DNA of 64,000 bases from Paenisporosarcina quisquiliarum_A (GCF_043641925.1 NZ_JBHZRU010000015.1:26768-90767); one strand, 5' to 3'. Shown: positions 7,820 through 16,413, numbered from the stretch's first letter. The notes: generated from the letters alone by a model not told the origin. Program-made: numbers and translations.

Positions 7820-8201
7820 GTTTGGAGATGCTATGTAAGATAATTCACTTTGAACAATTACAACCGTGAATGCTTTTTTCTAACTGAGATCTCCAATTTT
7901 CTAACCAAGAACCAAACAGTTTTAACTGAGCCAGTCATTCATAACTTAAAACACTTGCCCAGAGCTAGCTAGCAGGTCCATACAGCTCTTTTGCTCGCCA
8001 ACTAATGTCATGACTGCTTAAATAGGAATGCACGCTGTGCTTAGCATACTTTGCTAAATGCCAAATCTTCTTTAACGATCACAATTACAACTGAGATGGC
8101 TGTTTTTCTAACTGAGATGGTCATTATTCTAACTGAGATCCCAAATTTTCTAACCAAGATCGCTAAAATTCTAACTGAGCGACTGATCACCAACAGAAAC
8201 A
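7816..8201 (+). repeat. Right copy of the 0.39-kb duplication
   Basis: Partner of 7358-7744. Arrays of four units (about 7855-7934, one interval 20 bp) and five units (8094-8182) sit in the same relative positions. The copy ends with CACCAACAGAAACA and does not carry the GC-rich hairpin. Confidence 0.85.
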
Positions 8202-8221
8202 TGATTTAATCTCCGATTACT

Positions 8222-8254
8222 CAAAAAATGCCACTGAAATTAATTCAGTGGCAT
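8222..8254 (-). terminator. Terminator of the lipoprotein gene
   Basis: ATGCCACTGAA (8228-8238) and TTCAGTGGCAT (8244-8254) pair perfectly, and six A residues on the plus strand at 8223-8228 supply the U tract for the minus transcript. Confidence 0.85.
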
Positions 8255-8271
8255 CGCTCAATTACTATCCA

Positions 8272-8550
8272 TTATTGATCTTTATCGTCTGCATCACGCG
8301 CATCTAAGTCATCTTCAAGAATTTCCTCTTCTTCTGTGTTTTGATCTTGCATCATGTCTTTGTCTTCATCAAGATTTGTATCGTTATTTTCCGGATTTAC
8401 GTCGGTTCCATTATTATCTTCAGGGACCATTTCTCGTTCTTCTGACATGTCTTCCATTGGGGTTTCATTTGTTTCGGGTAAGTCGTCGTTATTACAACCT
8501 ACAAGCATGAGTGCACTCATTCCGAATAGGATTGATGCTTTTTTCCACAT
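8272..8550 (-). CDS. Small acidic lipoprotein
   Basis: A 92-residue protein with a lipoprotein signal peptide: MWKKASILFGMSALML followed by lipobox Val-Gly-Cys (Cys about residue 19). After cleavage and lipidation the mature part is almost entirely Asp, Glu, Asn and Gln, so it is probably a flexible, negatively charged surface chain on the membrane outer face. I recognise no family. The start ATG 8550 has AAAGGAGGG upstream; an upstream in-frame start would hide the signal peptide. Confidence 0.75.
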   Translation of the reverse strand: MWKKASILFGMSALMLVGCNNDDLPETNETPMEDMSEEREMVPEDNNGTDVNPENNDTNLDEDKDMMQDQNTEEEEILEDDLDARDADDKDQ

Positions 8551-8636
8551 AAAAAAATTCCCTCCTTTCTCCGGTTCATTCACCACACAGTGTGTGATTC
8601 ATGGTAGGTTGCCCGGGAAAGGAAGGAACTATCCGA

Positions 8637-9023
8637 TTATGCGTTTTGTTTTTCTTTTAAAAGTGATTCTACGTATGCCGCTTCTGCTTTACACGCATAA
8701 TCATAGTGAGTGTTCATTTCTTCTTGCATCATTTCAATGTTTGCAATTTGTTGTTCAGACGGTGGCTCATTCAAAATTTTGTCGATGACTTGATTCATTT
8801 TTTTAGCAACTTCCTCGTGAAATGCAGGACTTTGTTTGACTTCATCTGATACTTTATCTGTCCATGTTGCAGACTCATTAATATACGTACGCCATGCATG
8901 AATGAAATCTTCCATTTGGAATCGATTTTCATCCCATGCGATGGATGCCATATAATTTTCAAAAACCGATGTGATGGAACGAGTGATACTACTCTTTACT
9001 CCAGCTGATAATTCTTTATACAT
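8637..9023 (-). CDS. Hypothetical helical protein
   Basis: A 128-residue soluble protein, rich in predicted helix, Glu and Met, without membrane segments or a motif I can name. A good site (GGAGG, spacing nine) precedes ATG 9023. It lies between the lipoprotein gene and fabZ, in the same orientation but with its own spacing, so operon membership is unclear. Confidence 0.65.
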   Translation of the reverse strand: MYKELSAGVKSSITRSITSVFENYMASIAWDENRFQMEDFIHAWRTYINESATWTDKVSDEVKQSPAFHEEVAKKMNQVIDKILNEPPSEQQIANIEMMQEEMNTHYDYACKAEAAYVESLLKEKQNA

Positions 9024-9117
9024 GAAGCGTTAACCTCCTACGATGAAAGGCTACACCGTCTGTTGTTAGTATTCCCGCAGACAGCCAGCATTAAACAACT
9101 CATAATTATATGTATTT

Positions 9118-9561
9118 TTATTTTTCTGATTGGACAACAGGTCCAAGTGCGAATAAAATATCAGTTTCGCAAGCGATTTCTCCATCTACAGTAGCGATGG
9201 CATGTCCTTTACCCATTGCTCCACGAAGTTTTACAAATTCAACTTCTAAACGAAGTTGGTCACCTGGAACAACTTGGCGTTTAAAGCGGCAATTATCAAT
9301 TCCTGTTAGAAATGCTAATCTGCCTTTGTTTTCTTCTTTATTTAATAAAGCTACTCCACCTACTTGGGCAAGAGCTTCAACGATTAATACACCAGGCATT
9401 ACTGGGTATCCCGGGAAATGACCATTAAAGTAATTTTCATTAATCGATACATTCTTTATTCCAACAGCACGTTTCCCATCCTCGATTTCGATGATGCGAT
9501 CAACAAGTAAAAAGGGATAGCGATGTGGTAAAATCGCTTGGATTTGTTCAGCTGATAACAT
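9118..9561 (-). CDS. fabZ: 3-hydroxyacyl-ACP dehydratase FabZ
   Basis: A 147-residue hot-dog fold enzyme that removes water from 3-hydroxyacyl-ACP in fatty acid elongation. The family signature HRYPFLLVDR is at residues 13-22. The catalytic His48 (NGHFPG) and Glu62 (LIVEA) are present. Length is normal. It is followed upstream by an EpuA-type gene and the flagellar pair, the Bacillus ywpB neighbourhood. Confidence 0.96.
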   Translation of the reverse strand: MLSAEQIQAILPHRYPFLLVDRIIEIEDGKRAVGIKNVSINENYFNGHFPGYPVMPGVLIVEALAQVGGVALLNKEENKGRLAFLTGIDNCRFKRQVVPGDQLRLEVEFVKLRGAMGKGHAIATVDGEIACETDILFALGPVVQSEK

Positions 9562-9609
9562 TGTTATTCCCCCACGATTTTTATTTCATCCAGCATGTGC
9601 AAGTTATTT

Positions 9610-9900
9610 TCACTTGCCTTTCATGATATCTAAAATGTGTTGCCATGTTTCCCATTTAAGGGCGTTCTTTGGTTCACCGTCACCAATATAGCCGTAGCCA
9701 ATCATCAAGCCGGCTGCAATAGCACCAGAAAGCAGAGCCAATACGAGAAGAATGCGTAGCCAAATCGGAAAGAGACGAATTTGAACCCACCATGTTTTGT
9801 TGATCTCGCCCGACTCCGCTTTGGCAGCTTGATGCTGTTTTCGCTTAGACGCGTTTGATGTATGCTGAACCTTTTGTTCGTCCTTTACTTCATCCGTCAT
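9610..9900 (-). CDS. EpuA-like single-pass membrane protein
   Basis: A 96-residue protein: charged N-terminal tail (about 1-35), WWVQIRLFPIWLR, one transmembrane segment at about 47-70, and a C-terminal piece GYGYIGDGEPKNALKWETWQ. This C-terminal half is the conserved EpuA family pattern (Pfam EpuA), often labelled 'DNA-directed RNA polymerase subunit beta' in databases without support in this sequence. Function unknown. It starts 13 bases after flhP stops. Confidence 0.7.
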   Translation of the reverse strand: MTDEVKDEQKVQHTSNASKRKQHQAAKAESGEINKTWWVQIRLFPIWLRILLVLALLSGAIAAGLMIGYGYIGDGEPKNALKWETWQHILDIMKGK

Positions 9901-9913
9901 TCGTTAGTTCTCC

Positions 9914-10753
9914 TTATCGAATCCCGTTTATGAGTCCAAGCATTTGATCTGCCATGGTCACTGCACGAGCATTAAATTGGTAAGAGCGTTGCGTACTTAT
10001 TAATTCTGTAAACTCTTTGGACATGTTGACATTTGATGCTTCAAGCGTTCCATTTTGCATCGCTATTTCAGCACGATCTGCCCCTTGTAAATTTGTTAAG
10101 ATATCTTGCTCGGTAACACCCAGCTCATCTAAATTTGTAGGCAAGCCAAGATAAGCAGCCGATAAGTTTTCCATGAATTGAGGTTTTTGTAATACGGATA
10201 CCGCCAACTGCGTTTGCGTTGTTGTGCCATTTGGATAACTAACCGTTAAATTACCACCATCAGAAATTGTGAATTTCGATGCATTTTCATCTAATACAAT
10301 CGGTGCACCTTCTGAGTCAGCTACCGGATAACCTTCGCCATTAACCAGCATGAGTTGGCCGTTTTCCATAGGTGACATATAGAATGCACCTTGTCTTGTA
10401 TAGACTGTTTTTGTACCATTTGCTTCGTCTGGCATTAAAATATTAAAATATTGCTTTGGTTCTGAAAAAGCAAAGTCTAATTCACGGCCTGTTGGTTGAA
10501 GTGTACCTTGCTTCCAATTCATTTCAGCTTGTCCAAGTACTGCACCTACGCCATATCGAATACCTGTAGGTGATTGACGAGGAGCACGATCCAATTTGTC
10601 ATTATTGAATTGCTGATACAATAATTCATGGAATTTCACATCGCGCGCTTTGTAACCAGTAGTTGCTGAGTTGGATAAGTTATTCCCGATTGTATCTAAC
10701 TGCTGTTGCAATTGAGACATTGTATTAGTAGAAGTTATCATCGTTCGAAGCAT
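9914..10753 (-). CDS. flhP: Flagellar hook-basal body protein FlhP
   Basis: A 279-residue protein of the FlgF/FlgG rod family. The N-terminal rod motif reads LDTIGNNLSNSATTGYKA and the C-terminal one ends in FTELISTQRSYQFNARAVTMADQML, both typical of distal rod and hook proteins secreted by the flagellar export apparatus. ATG 10753 is chosen over an upstream TTG because AAGGAGG then lies nine bases away. Paired with flhO as in Bacillus. The window shows no other structural flagellar gene. Confidence 0.9.
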   Translation of the reverse strand: MLRTMITSTNTMSQLQQQLDTIGNNLSNSATTGYKARDVKFHELLYQQFNNDKLDRAPRQSPTGIRYGVGAVLGQAEMNWKQGTLQPTGRELDFAFSEPKQYFNILMPDEANGTKTVYTRQGAFYMSPMENGQLMLVNGEGYPVADSEGAPIVLDENASKFTISDGGNLTVSYPNGTTTQTQLAVSVLQKPQFMENLSAAYLGLPTNLDELGVTEQDILTNLQGADRAEIAMQNGTLEASNVNMSKEFTELISTQRSYQFNARAVTMADQMLGLINGIR

Positions 10754-10780
10754 AAACAATTGCCTCCTTTTCTATAGGTT

Positions 10781-11617
10781 TTAAACGCGTCCAATTTCGT
10801 TCACTGCTTTTTCCATACTGCGATCATACGCTTGAAGAACTTTTTGGTTTGCTTCAAATGCACGATAAGCAGTTAGCATATCCGTCATTGTGCGTGCAGA
10901 ATCCACGTTGGATCCTTCCAAAAATCCTTGTTGCATAGAGAAGGTTGCTTCTGGTGTTGTATAAGCAGAAGGTAAATTAGTTTCATCTGCTGTTCTAAAT
11001 AATCCATTATCCTCTTTTAGTAATGCTTGAGGATTTTCTGCAAATGAAATGCCAATTCTATTAACTTCTGCGTCATCTACTAAAATACGTCCATCCGCTT
11101 CAACCGAAAAATCATCATTTTGAAGTTGAATACGTGTACCTTCATCGGAAAGAACATACAGCCCTTGAGGATTCACTAAAAATCCTTGACCATCTAATGT
11201 GAAATTCCCATTTCGAGTATACGATTCACCTTGTCCTTGGTTTTCTAAGCGAAATAAAAATGCTCCGGGTTTCCCTGTAGCGGGATTCATTGGCACATTT
11301 CCATCGATTAGTGCAACATCTGTTGTTAACTCAGTTTCATTTATCTGACCTTGGGTAAATAAAGGGAGAGTTTCTTGCATGTAAACTCCTGCGTTAATGG
11401 CACCCACACGATTCATCGTTTTTAATTGAAGTGGATCGTCGGTTGGAATTTGTGTATTTCCTAATCGAGACATTAACATATCTGGAAACGAACGGATGAC
11501 AGATTGGTCCGCTTTATAACCAGGCGTATTGGCATTTGCCATATTGTTTGTTAATAGTTCAGTTCGGCGTTGTTGAGCAATCATGCCAGACGCCACAGTA
11601 TAAAATCCTCGGAACAA
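10781..11617 (-). CDS. flhO: Flagellar hook-basal body protein FlhO
   Basis: A 278-residue FlgF/FlgG-type rod protein, the partner of flhP. N-terminal motif: LLTNNMANANTPGYKAD; C-terminal motif: DMLTAYRAFEANQKVLQAYD. The start is taken as TTG 11617 (MFRGFYTVASGMIAQQRR), because this aligns with B. subtilis FlhO; two GTG codons at 11629 and 11626 would add four residues and leave no room for a binding site. Confidence 0.9.
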   Translation of the reverse strand: MFRGFYTVASGMIAQQRRTELLTNNMANANTPGYKADQSVIRSFPDMLMSRLGNTQIPTDDPLQLKTMNRVGAINAGVYMQETLPLFTQGQINETELTTDVALIDGNVPMNPATGKPGAFLFRLENQGQGESYTRNGNFTLDGQGFLVNPQGLYVLSDEGTRIQLQNDDFSVEADGRILVDDAEVNRIGISFAENPQALLKEDNGLFRTADETNLPSAYTTPEATFSMQQGFLEGSNVDSARTMTDMLTAYRAFEANQKVLQAYDRSMEKAVNEIGRV

Positions 11618-11648
11618 AATCGTCACCACTTTCGAGTTAGTTATGTTA

Positions 11649-11678
11649 ATTATACAAATAAATTCTTATGCCACACAA
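11649..11678 (-). promoter_or_regulatory. Sigma-A type promoter of flhO-flhP
   Basis: On the minus strand TTGTGT (11673-11678), an 18-bp spacer and a perfect TATAAT (11649-11654). It lies between mbl and flhO, so the flagellar pair can be transcribed separately from mbl. Confidence 0.6.
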
Positions 11679-11688
11679 GGGCAGTTGG

Positions 11689-12684
11689 TCATAGTCGGCT
11701 TGAAGCTTTTCCGATATTGTCTAACATAATCCCGGTTCCAATCGCCACACAGTCCATAGGATGTTCTGATAGGAAGATTGGTACTTTCAGTTCTTCAGCA
11801 AGAAGTAAATCAATTCCGTGCATTAATGCTCCACCGCCAGTCAAAATAACACCGCGGTCGATGATGTCTGCTGATAATTCAGGAGGCGTTTTTTCTAACA
11901 CATTTTTTGCCGCTTGAACGATCATTGAAATGGATTCTTTCAATGCCTTTTCAATCTCTTCTGAACGAATGGTAATTGTACGTGGAAGCCCCGTAATCAT
12001 ATCACGTCCACGAATATCTAATTCTTCATGACGACTTCCTGCAAACACAGTTCCGACCTTTATCTTAATATCTTCAGAGGTACGTTCACCAATCAAGAGT
12101 TTATATTCTTTTTTAATATATTGTAAAATATCATTATCAAAAACATCGCCAGCAACTTTAATCGATTCAGATGTTACGATGTCACCCATTGAAAGAACAG
12201 CAATATCCGTTGTTCCCCCACCAATATCAACAACCATATTACCCGTAGGTTGGAAAATATCCATCCCAGCACCAATCGCTGCTACCTTTGGCTCTTCTTC
12301 TAAGTATACTTTTTTACCACCAGATTTTTCAGCGGCTTCACGAATGGCTTTTTGTTCTACACTTGTAATGTTCGTTGGACAACAAATCAAAATACGTGGC
12401 TTTGAAAGGAAACCTCGAACATTTAATTTATTAATAAAATATTTAAGCATTGCTTCTGTAATATCAAAATCAGCAATAACTCCGTCTTTTAACGGACGAA
12501 TTGCAACGATATTACCCGGTGTACGACCGACCATTTGTTTTGCTTCATTTCCTACTGCTAATACACGTTTCGTTTTCTTATCAATCGCTACTACAGAGGG
12601 TTCGTTTAAGACAATCCCTTTTCCTTTTACATAGATAAGTACATTTGCCGTTCCTAGGTCAATCCCAATATCTTTAGCAAACAT
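11689..12684 (-). CDS. mbl: Rod-shape protein Mbl (MreB paralogue)
   Basis: A 331-residue actin-like ATPase of the MreB family that guides lateral wall synthesis beneath the membrane. The phosphate-binding loops IDLGTANV (about residues 8-15) and VVDIGGGTTDIA are present, as is the adenosine motif VILTGGGALMHGID. It matches Mbl over MreB through RPLKDGVIADFDITEAMLK and CCPTNITSVEQKAI, and by its place next to spoIIID, the Bacillus order. Confidence 0.95.
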   Translation of the reverse strand: MFAKDIGIDLGTANVLIYVKGKGIVLNEPSVVAIDKKTKRVLAVGNEAKQMVGRTPGNIVAIRPLKDGVIADFDITEAMLKYFINKLNVRGFLSKPRILICCPTNITSVEQKAIREAAEKSGGKKVYLEEEPKVAAIGAGMDIFQPTGNMVVDIGGGTTDIAVLSMGDIVTSESIKVAGDVFDNDILQYIKKEYKLLIGERTSEDIKIKVGTVFAGSRHEELDIRGRDMITGLPRTITIRSEEIEKALKESISMIVQAAKNVLEKTPPELSADIIDRGVILTGGGALMHGIDLLLAEELKVPIFLSEHPMDCVAIGTGIMLDNIGKASSRL

Positions 12685-12935
12685 GAACCATGTTTCTCCT
12701 TCCCAATTTCCCTTTATATGTATAATCTCTTTTTTACGCTACTAACTGAATATTTTATCATAATACTCAATTAAATACATCCTTTTTCCCAGTATTAATA
12801 GATTTCTTACACCCTAAATGAACTGCAAAACCGGTAGCATAAGGTTTCTACTCCTTAAATCATTTCCTCCTATATGAATAGATATATAGAATTCTAATGA
12901 TTCCAACAAATCATACATTCATACTTTCCACATAA

Positions 12936-12968
12936 AAATGCCATGACGTATATTCCGTCATGGCATTT
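12936..12968 (-). terminator. Terminator of spoIIID
   Basis: AAATGCCATGACG (12936-12948) pairs perfectly with CGTCATGGCATTT (12956-12968); A residues on the plus side serve as the U tract. The stem overlaps the spoIIID stop codon. Confidence 0.88.
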
Positions 12969-13230
12969 CTGTTGCGGTTTCTTCTTTTTGCTTCCACATT
13001 TGTTTTGTTGCTTCTCCACCTCTTATATGTCGGATTGACTTATGGTAGGCGAGAATTTCACTTACTTCATTTGCAAGACTTTCATTGACCAGTCGAAGTC
13101 GTTCGGTTAAATCTTTGTGCACCGTACTTTTGGAATAGCCGGTACTTTTTGCAACTGCCCGAACAGTTAATCCTGTTTCTAACACCATTTCACCGAGTCG
13201 CAGGCAGCGGTTTCGAATTTGTTCGTGCAC
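12958..13230 (-). CDS. spoIIID: Sporulation transcription regulator SpoIIID
   Basis: A 90-residue mother-cell DNA-binding protein with the SpoIIID signature: helix-turn-helix in TVRAVAKSTGYSKSTVHKDLTERL (residues about 22-45) and the conserved ANEVSEILAYHKSIRHIRGGEATK block. In Bacillus it activates and represses sigma-E genes and helps to turn on sigma-K. Start GTG 13230 with AAAGGA upstream. A sigma-E-like promoter can be seen at 13248-13274. Confidence 0.95.
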   Translation of the reverse strand: MHEQIRNRCLRLGEMVLETGLTVRAVAKSTGYSKSTVHKDLTERLRLVNESLANEVSEILAYHKSIRHIRGGEATKQMWKQKEETATEMP

Positions 13231-13247
13231 GACCGCATCCTTTCTTT

Positions 13248-13274
13248 CCTGTACGAACTATTTCTACACCATAT
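13248..13274 (-). promoter_or_regulatory. Possible sigma-E promoter of spoIIID
   Basis: On the minus strand GCATATGG is followed after a 16-bp spacer by CGTACAGG, an imperfect match to the sigma-E pattern (ATA, 16-18 bp, CATACANT). The spacing is right, and spoIIID is sigma-E-dependent in Bacillus; the match itself is modest. Confidence 0.35.
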
Positions 13275-13290
13275 GCCTATTTCTCCGTGA

Positions 13291-13956
13291 TTAGAACGCT
13301 AAATAGTCTCTAGGATTTACAGCTTCCCCATTTTCAAGTACTTCAAATTGTAAATGGATTCCTGCAGTTGGGTTCCAATCATTTTCAATTGTCGTTGCCA
13401 TTACTTGACCTTGTTTTACCACATCGCCTTTTTTCACAAGGATCCCACTTAATGAACGATATTTAGTTATTAATCCATTTTCATGCTTAAGAACAACTTC
13501 ATCACCTGTAAACGGATCAAGATTCACTTCTTCAACCGTTCCAGACAGTGCCGCTAAAACCTCAAAAGGTTGTCCATCCATTGAAATGGATAGTCCACTG
13601 TTTGTAGCATACGTTTGATTAAACACGAGTAATGAGTTTTCACGTGTTTCTTCGTCCGCTGTCACATCATAGAAGTCTTGTATTACGGTCATTTGATCTA
13701 ATAAATCTTCATCAAATGGAAACTTAACTGTTTCATTTTGAGCATTTACCGCTAGATCCGTTTCATCTGATCCGTCGACACCCTCAGTTCTTGGCCAATC
13801 TCCAGCCACTTCATCATCAGTGTTTACATACGCATTATAGCCCCAAATCATCCCAACGAATAACAATGAGAACCCTACGTATATTGCCGGCCAAAGCCAA
13901 CCTTGTTTTTTATTCTTTTTCGGTAGAGAAGGATTATTAGATTTTTCCTCTCGCAT
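13291..13956 (-). CDS. spoIIQ: Stage II sporulation protein SpoIIQ (M23-like)
   Basis: A 221-residue forespore protein. A transmembrane segment at about residues 20-40 precedes a LytM/M23 domain in the intermembrane space, where SpoIIQ meets SpoIIIAH. The metal-binding residues look lost: the first site reads SGLSISMDG with no histidine, and the HxH position reads IHLQFE with Gln in place of the second His. The protein is thus probably a scaffold and not an active endopeptidase. ATG 13956 follows AGAGGTG at six bases. It directly follows spoIID, as in Bacillus. Confidence 0.93.
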   Translation of the reverse strand: MREEKSNNPSLPKKNKKQGWLWPAIYVGFSLLFVGMIWGYNAYVNTDDEVAGDWPRTEGVDGSDETDLAVNAQNETVKFPFDEDLLDQMTVIQDFYDVTADEETRENSLLVFNQTYATNSGLSISMDGQPFEVLAALSGTVEEVNLDPFTGDEVVLKHENGLITKYRSLSGILVKKGDVVKQGQVMATTIENDWNPTAGIHLQFEVLENGEAVNPRDYLAF

Positions 13957-13994
13957 GTTCATCACCTCTAATTGCTAGTGTTGTCAGAGGTAAC

Positions 13995-14900
13995 TTATTT
14001 TAAACATGCTGAATGCAAAGTTTGGAAATTTTTTATTTCTGTTTGTTGATAGTAGTGAAAGAGTATGTCTTCAGCCTTTTTTCCTTCATTAGCCATAGCG
14101 TTTGCACCATATTGACTCATACCAACTCCATGACCATATCCTTTTGTTGTAACGGTAATTAACTCTTCATCTATTGAAATATCAAAATCAGTGGATGGTA
14201 ATTTTAAAATTTCACGAACTTCACGACCTGTCCATTTATGTTGGTTGGTTTTCATTGTTTGAATTCGTTTTGATTCGTTCTCTTCCAAGACAATCGATTG
14301 AAGCTGTTCTGCAGACCATACAAAACCAAAAGCTTTGTTCCATTCGCTCAACGTATATGTTTGTTGTTGTTGAAATTTTGGAGAAATCGAATCTCCTATG
14401 CTTTCAGTAGAAGTTAGATAAGGGATTTCAAACCCACTATAATTTTCAGCACTTTCTGTTGCACCATTACTGGTTGAAAAAAACATAGCCGTAATCAGCT
14501 GGTTTTGATAGCTCAAGATTTGTGATTCCGTATCTTTTACAGCTTGTATTACCCTTTCGTTATTCGCTTGTTTTTCTTTTGGAATAAACGCTTGATGAGA
14601 CACAGTTGGTTTAATAGGGGTTTCCCCATAGTTCGTCGTTTTTAAAGCAAATGTTCTCGCTGCAATCGCTTGTGCTTTTAACGCTTCTACATGGAATGAA
14701 GAAGGCATTTCAGCACTTACTACACCTACAATATAATCTTCTAGCTCAAGGGGTTCGGCAATTCCTTCTACTTGAATGGAAATTGGGCAAGCATTGGTTG
14801 AAATTGTTTGTAGTTCGGGTGAAGTGGGATTTTTCTTTATTAATTGCAGTGGCAGTAAAAAGAGACAGAGGCAGGCTATAATAATGGCTAGATATCTCAT
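13995..14900 (-). CDS. spoIID: Stage II sporulation protein D (lytic transglycosylase)
   Basis: A protein of about 301 residues that cleaves glycan strands during engulfment. MRYLAIIIACLCLFLLPLQ is an N-terminal membrane anchor. The domain begins with EDYIVGVVSAEMP, containing the catalytic-type Glu, and ends with GYGHGVGMSQYGA, both SpoIID hallmarks. The start is uncertain: ATG 14900 has no good ribosome binding site but fits the family N-terminus; an upstream ATG at 14990 would add 30 residues and also lacks a site. Confidence 0.93.
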   Translation of the reverse strand: MRYLAIIIACLCLFLLPLQLIKKNPTSPELQTISTNACPISIQVEGIAEPLELEDYIVGVVSAEMPSSFHVEALKAQAIAARTFALKTTNYGETPIKPTVSHQAFIPKEKQANNERVIQAVKDTESQILSYQNQLITAMFFSTSNGATESAENYSGFEIPYLTSTESIGDSISPKFQQQQTYTLSEWNKAFGFVWSAEQLQSIVLEENESKRIQTMKTNQHKWTGREVREILKLPSTDFDISIDEELITVTTKGYGHGVGMSQYGANAMANEGKKAEDILFHYYQQTEIKNFQTLHSACLK

Positions 14901-15051
14901 ATGTGAACTGTATTCACTACTTGCAACAATTATGACTATCTCCCATTTATTTAGTACCCTAGAAAAACTAAATTGACTGGTCGACTTCATTGCTGAGAAC
15001 GCTTTCCAGGAGGTTACTGAAATCCGTTATGAAATATTGTATTATCAGCGC

Positions 15052-15090
15052 AAAAAAACCGTCTTCTTATAAGAATAAGAAGACGGTTTT
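15052..15090 (-). terminator. Terminator of murAA
   Basis: AAAACCGTCTTCTTA (15055-15069) pairs with TAAGAAGACGGTTTT (15076-15090), 15 bp without mismatch, with A residues at 15052-15058 on the plus strand. Confidence 0.9.
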
Positions 15091-15114
15091 AGGAATAGTA
15101 TGAATATAAGTGAA

Positions 15115-16413
15115 TTAAACGGTTTGCATTACTTTCTCATCTGTTGATTCAGTATTAACACGTTCAATATCTGCACCTAATGCTTGTAATTTTAAATGGA
15201 AGTTAACATAACCGCGATCTAAATGGTATAGCTCAGTAACACGAGTAACGCCTTCTGCAGCTAATCCAGCTAGAATAAGAGCTGCTGCTGCACGTAAGTC
15301 CGTTGCTGCAACTTCTGCACCTTGAAGATCTGAAGGACCTTGCATGATCACTGAACGGCCTTCAATTTTTACATTCCCGTTCATGCGACGGAATTCTTCC
15401 ACATGCATGAAGCGGTTTTCAAATACAGTTTCAGTTACGATACCAGTACCCGTAGCAGTTAGCATCAACGACATCATTTGTGATTGCATGTCTGTTGGGA
15501 AACCTGGGTGTGGCATTGTCTTGATATCAACCGAAGTTATTTTACCAGAAGAACGAATTCGTAAGCCCTCTTCTTCTTCATTGATTTTGACACCCATTTC
15601 TTCCATTTTAGAAATTAATGCTGCCATATGCTCTGGAACTGCATTTTCAATAATAACGTCACCATTTGTTATTGCTGCAGCTACCATGAATGTACCAGCT
15701 TCGATACGGTCAGGAATAATATGATGAACCGCGCCTTCTAGTGCTTCCACACCTTCAATGCGAATCGTGTCAGTTCCTGCACCAATTACGCGACCACCCA
15801 TTTCGTTAATGAAGTTCGCTAAATCGACAATTTCCGGCTCTTTTGCTGCATTTTCAAGAATTGTAACTCCCTCTGCAAGTGCAGCTGCTGTTAAAATGTT
15901 CTCTGTCGCTCCAACACTTGGGAAATCCAGATAAATTTTAGCACCTTTTAATCTACCTTCAGATTTAGCTTCAACATAACCATGTCCAAATGAGATTTCA
16001 GCACCCATAGCTTCGAATCCTTTTAAATGTTGATCAATTGGACGTGAACCGATTGCACAACCACCTGGAAGTGCTACTCGTGCAAAACCGTTACGCGCTA
16101 ATAAAGGACCCATAACTAAGATTGATGCACGCATTTTTCGAACATACTCGAATTGTGCTTCACTTGATAATGTAGCTGATGAATCAATCACCACTTCGTT
16201 TTGCTTTGGAAAGTATTGAACATCTGCATTCAAACTTTTTAAAACTTCATGAATCGTATAAACATCTGCTAAATTAGGTACGTCACGAATGATATTTTTC
16301 CCTTTTGAAGCAAGTAATGCTGCAGCTAAAACCGGTAACACCGCATTTTTTGCACCTTCTACTCGCACTTTACCTTTTAACTTTTGTCCACCTTTTACAA
16401 CTATTTTATCCAC
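15115..16413 (-). CDS. murAA: UDP-GlcNAc 1-carboxyvinyltransferase MurAA
   Basis: A 432-residue enzyme that transfers enolpyruvate from PEP to UDP-GlcNAc, the first committed step of peptidoglycan synthesis. The catalytic Cys119 lies in PGGCAIGSRP, the fosfomycin-sensitive form. RPIDQHLKGFEAMGA and DRIEAGTFMVAAA are conserved. GTG 16413 is chosen (GGAGG eight bases away), not the upstream TTG at 16428. Position beside spoIID and the atp operon identifies it as the MurAA orthologue; a second paralogue is at 41752-43044. Confidence 0.96.
   Translation of the reverse strand: MDKIVVKGGQKLKGKVRVEGAKNAVLPVLAAALLASKGKNIIRDVPNLADVYTIHEVLKSLNADVQYFPKQNEVVIDSSATLSSEAQFEYVRKMRASILVMGPLLARNGFARVALPGGCAIGSRPIDQHLKGFEAMGAEISFGHGYVEAKSEGRLKGAKIYLDFPSVGATENILTAAALAEGVTILENAAKEPEIVDLANFINEMGGRVIGAGTDTIRIEGVEALEGAVHHIIPDRIEAGTFMVAAAITNGDVIIENAVPEHMAALISKMEEMGVKINEEEEGLRIRSSGKITSVDIKTMPHPGFPTDMQSQMMSLMLTATGTGIVTETVFENRFMHVEEFRRMNGNVKIEGRSVIMQGPSDLQGAEVAATDLRAAAALILAGLAAEGVTRVTELYHLDRGYVNFHLKLQALGADIERVNTESTDEKVMQTV

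Noticed and set aside
7594..7869. 91-codon plus-strand open frame through the array at 7627
   Set aside because: It reads the repeat in another frame (LTEMVKILTEI pattern), has no binding site, and its duplicate partner copy is not open in the same way.
8354..8788. 144-codon plus-strand frame opposite the lipoprotein gene
   Set aside because: Low-complexity Ser/Ile-rich shadow of the acidic lipoprotein; the minus strand has the signal peptide, binding site and terminator.
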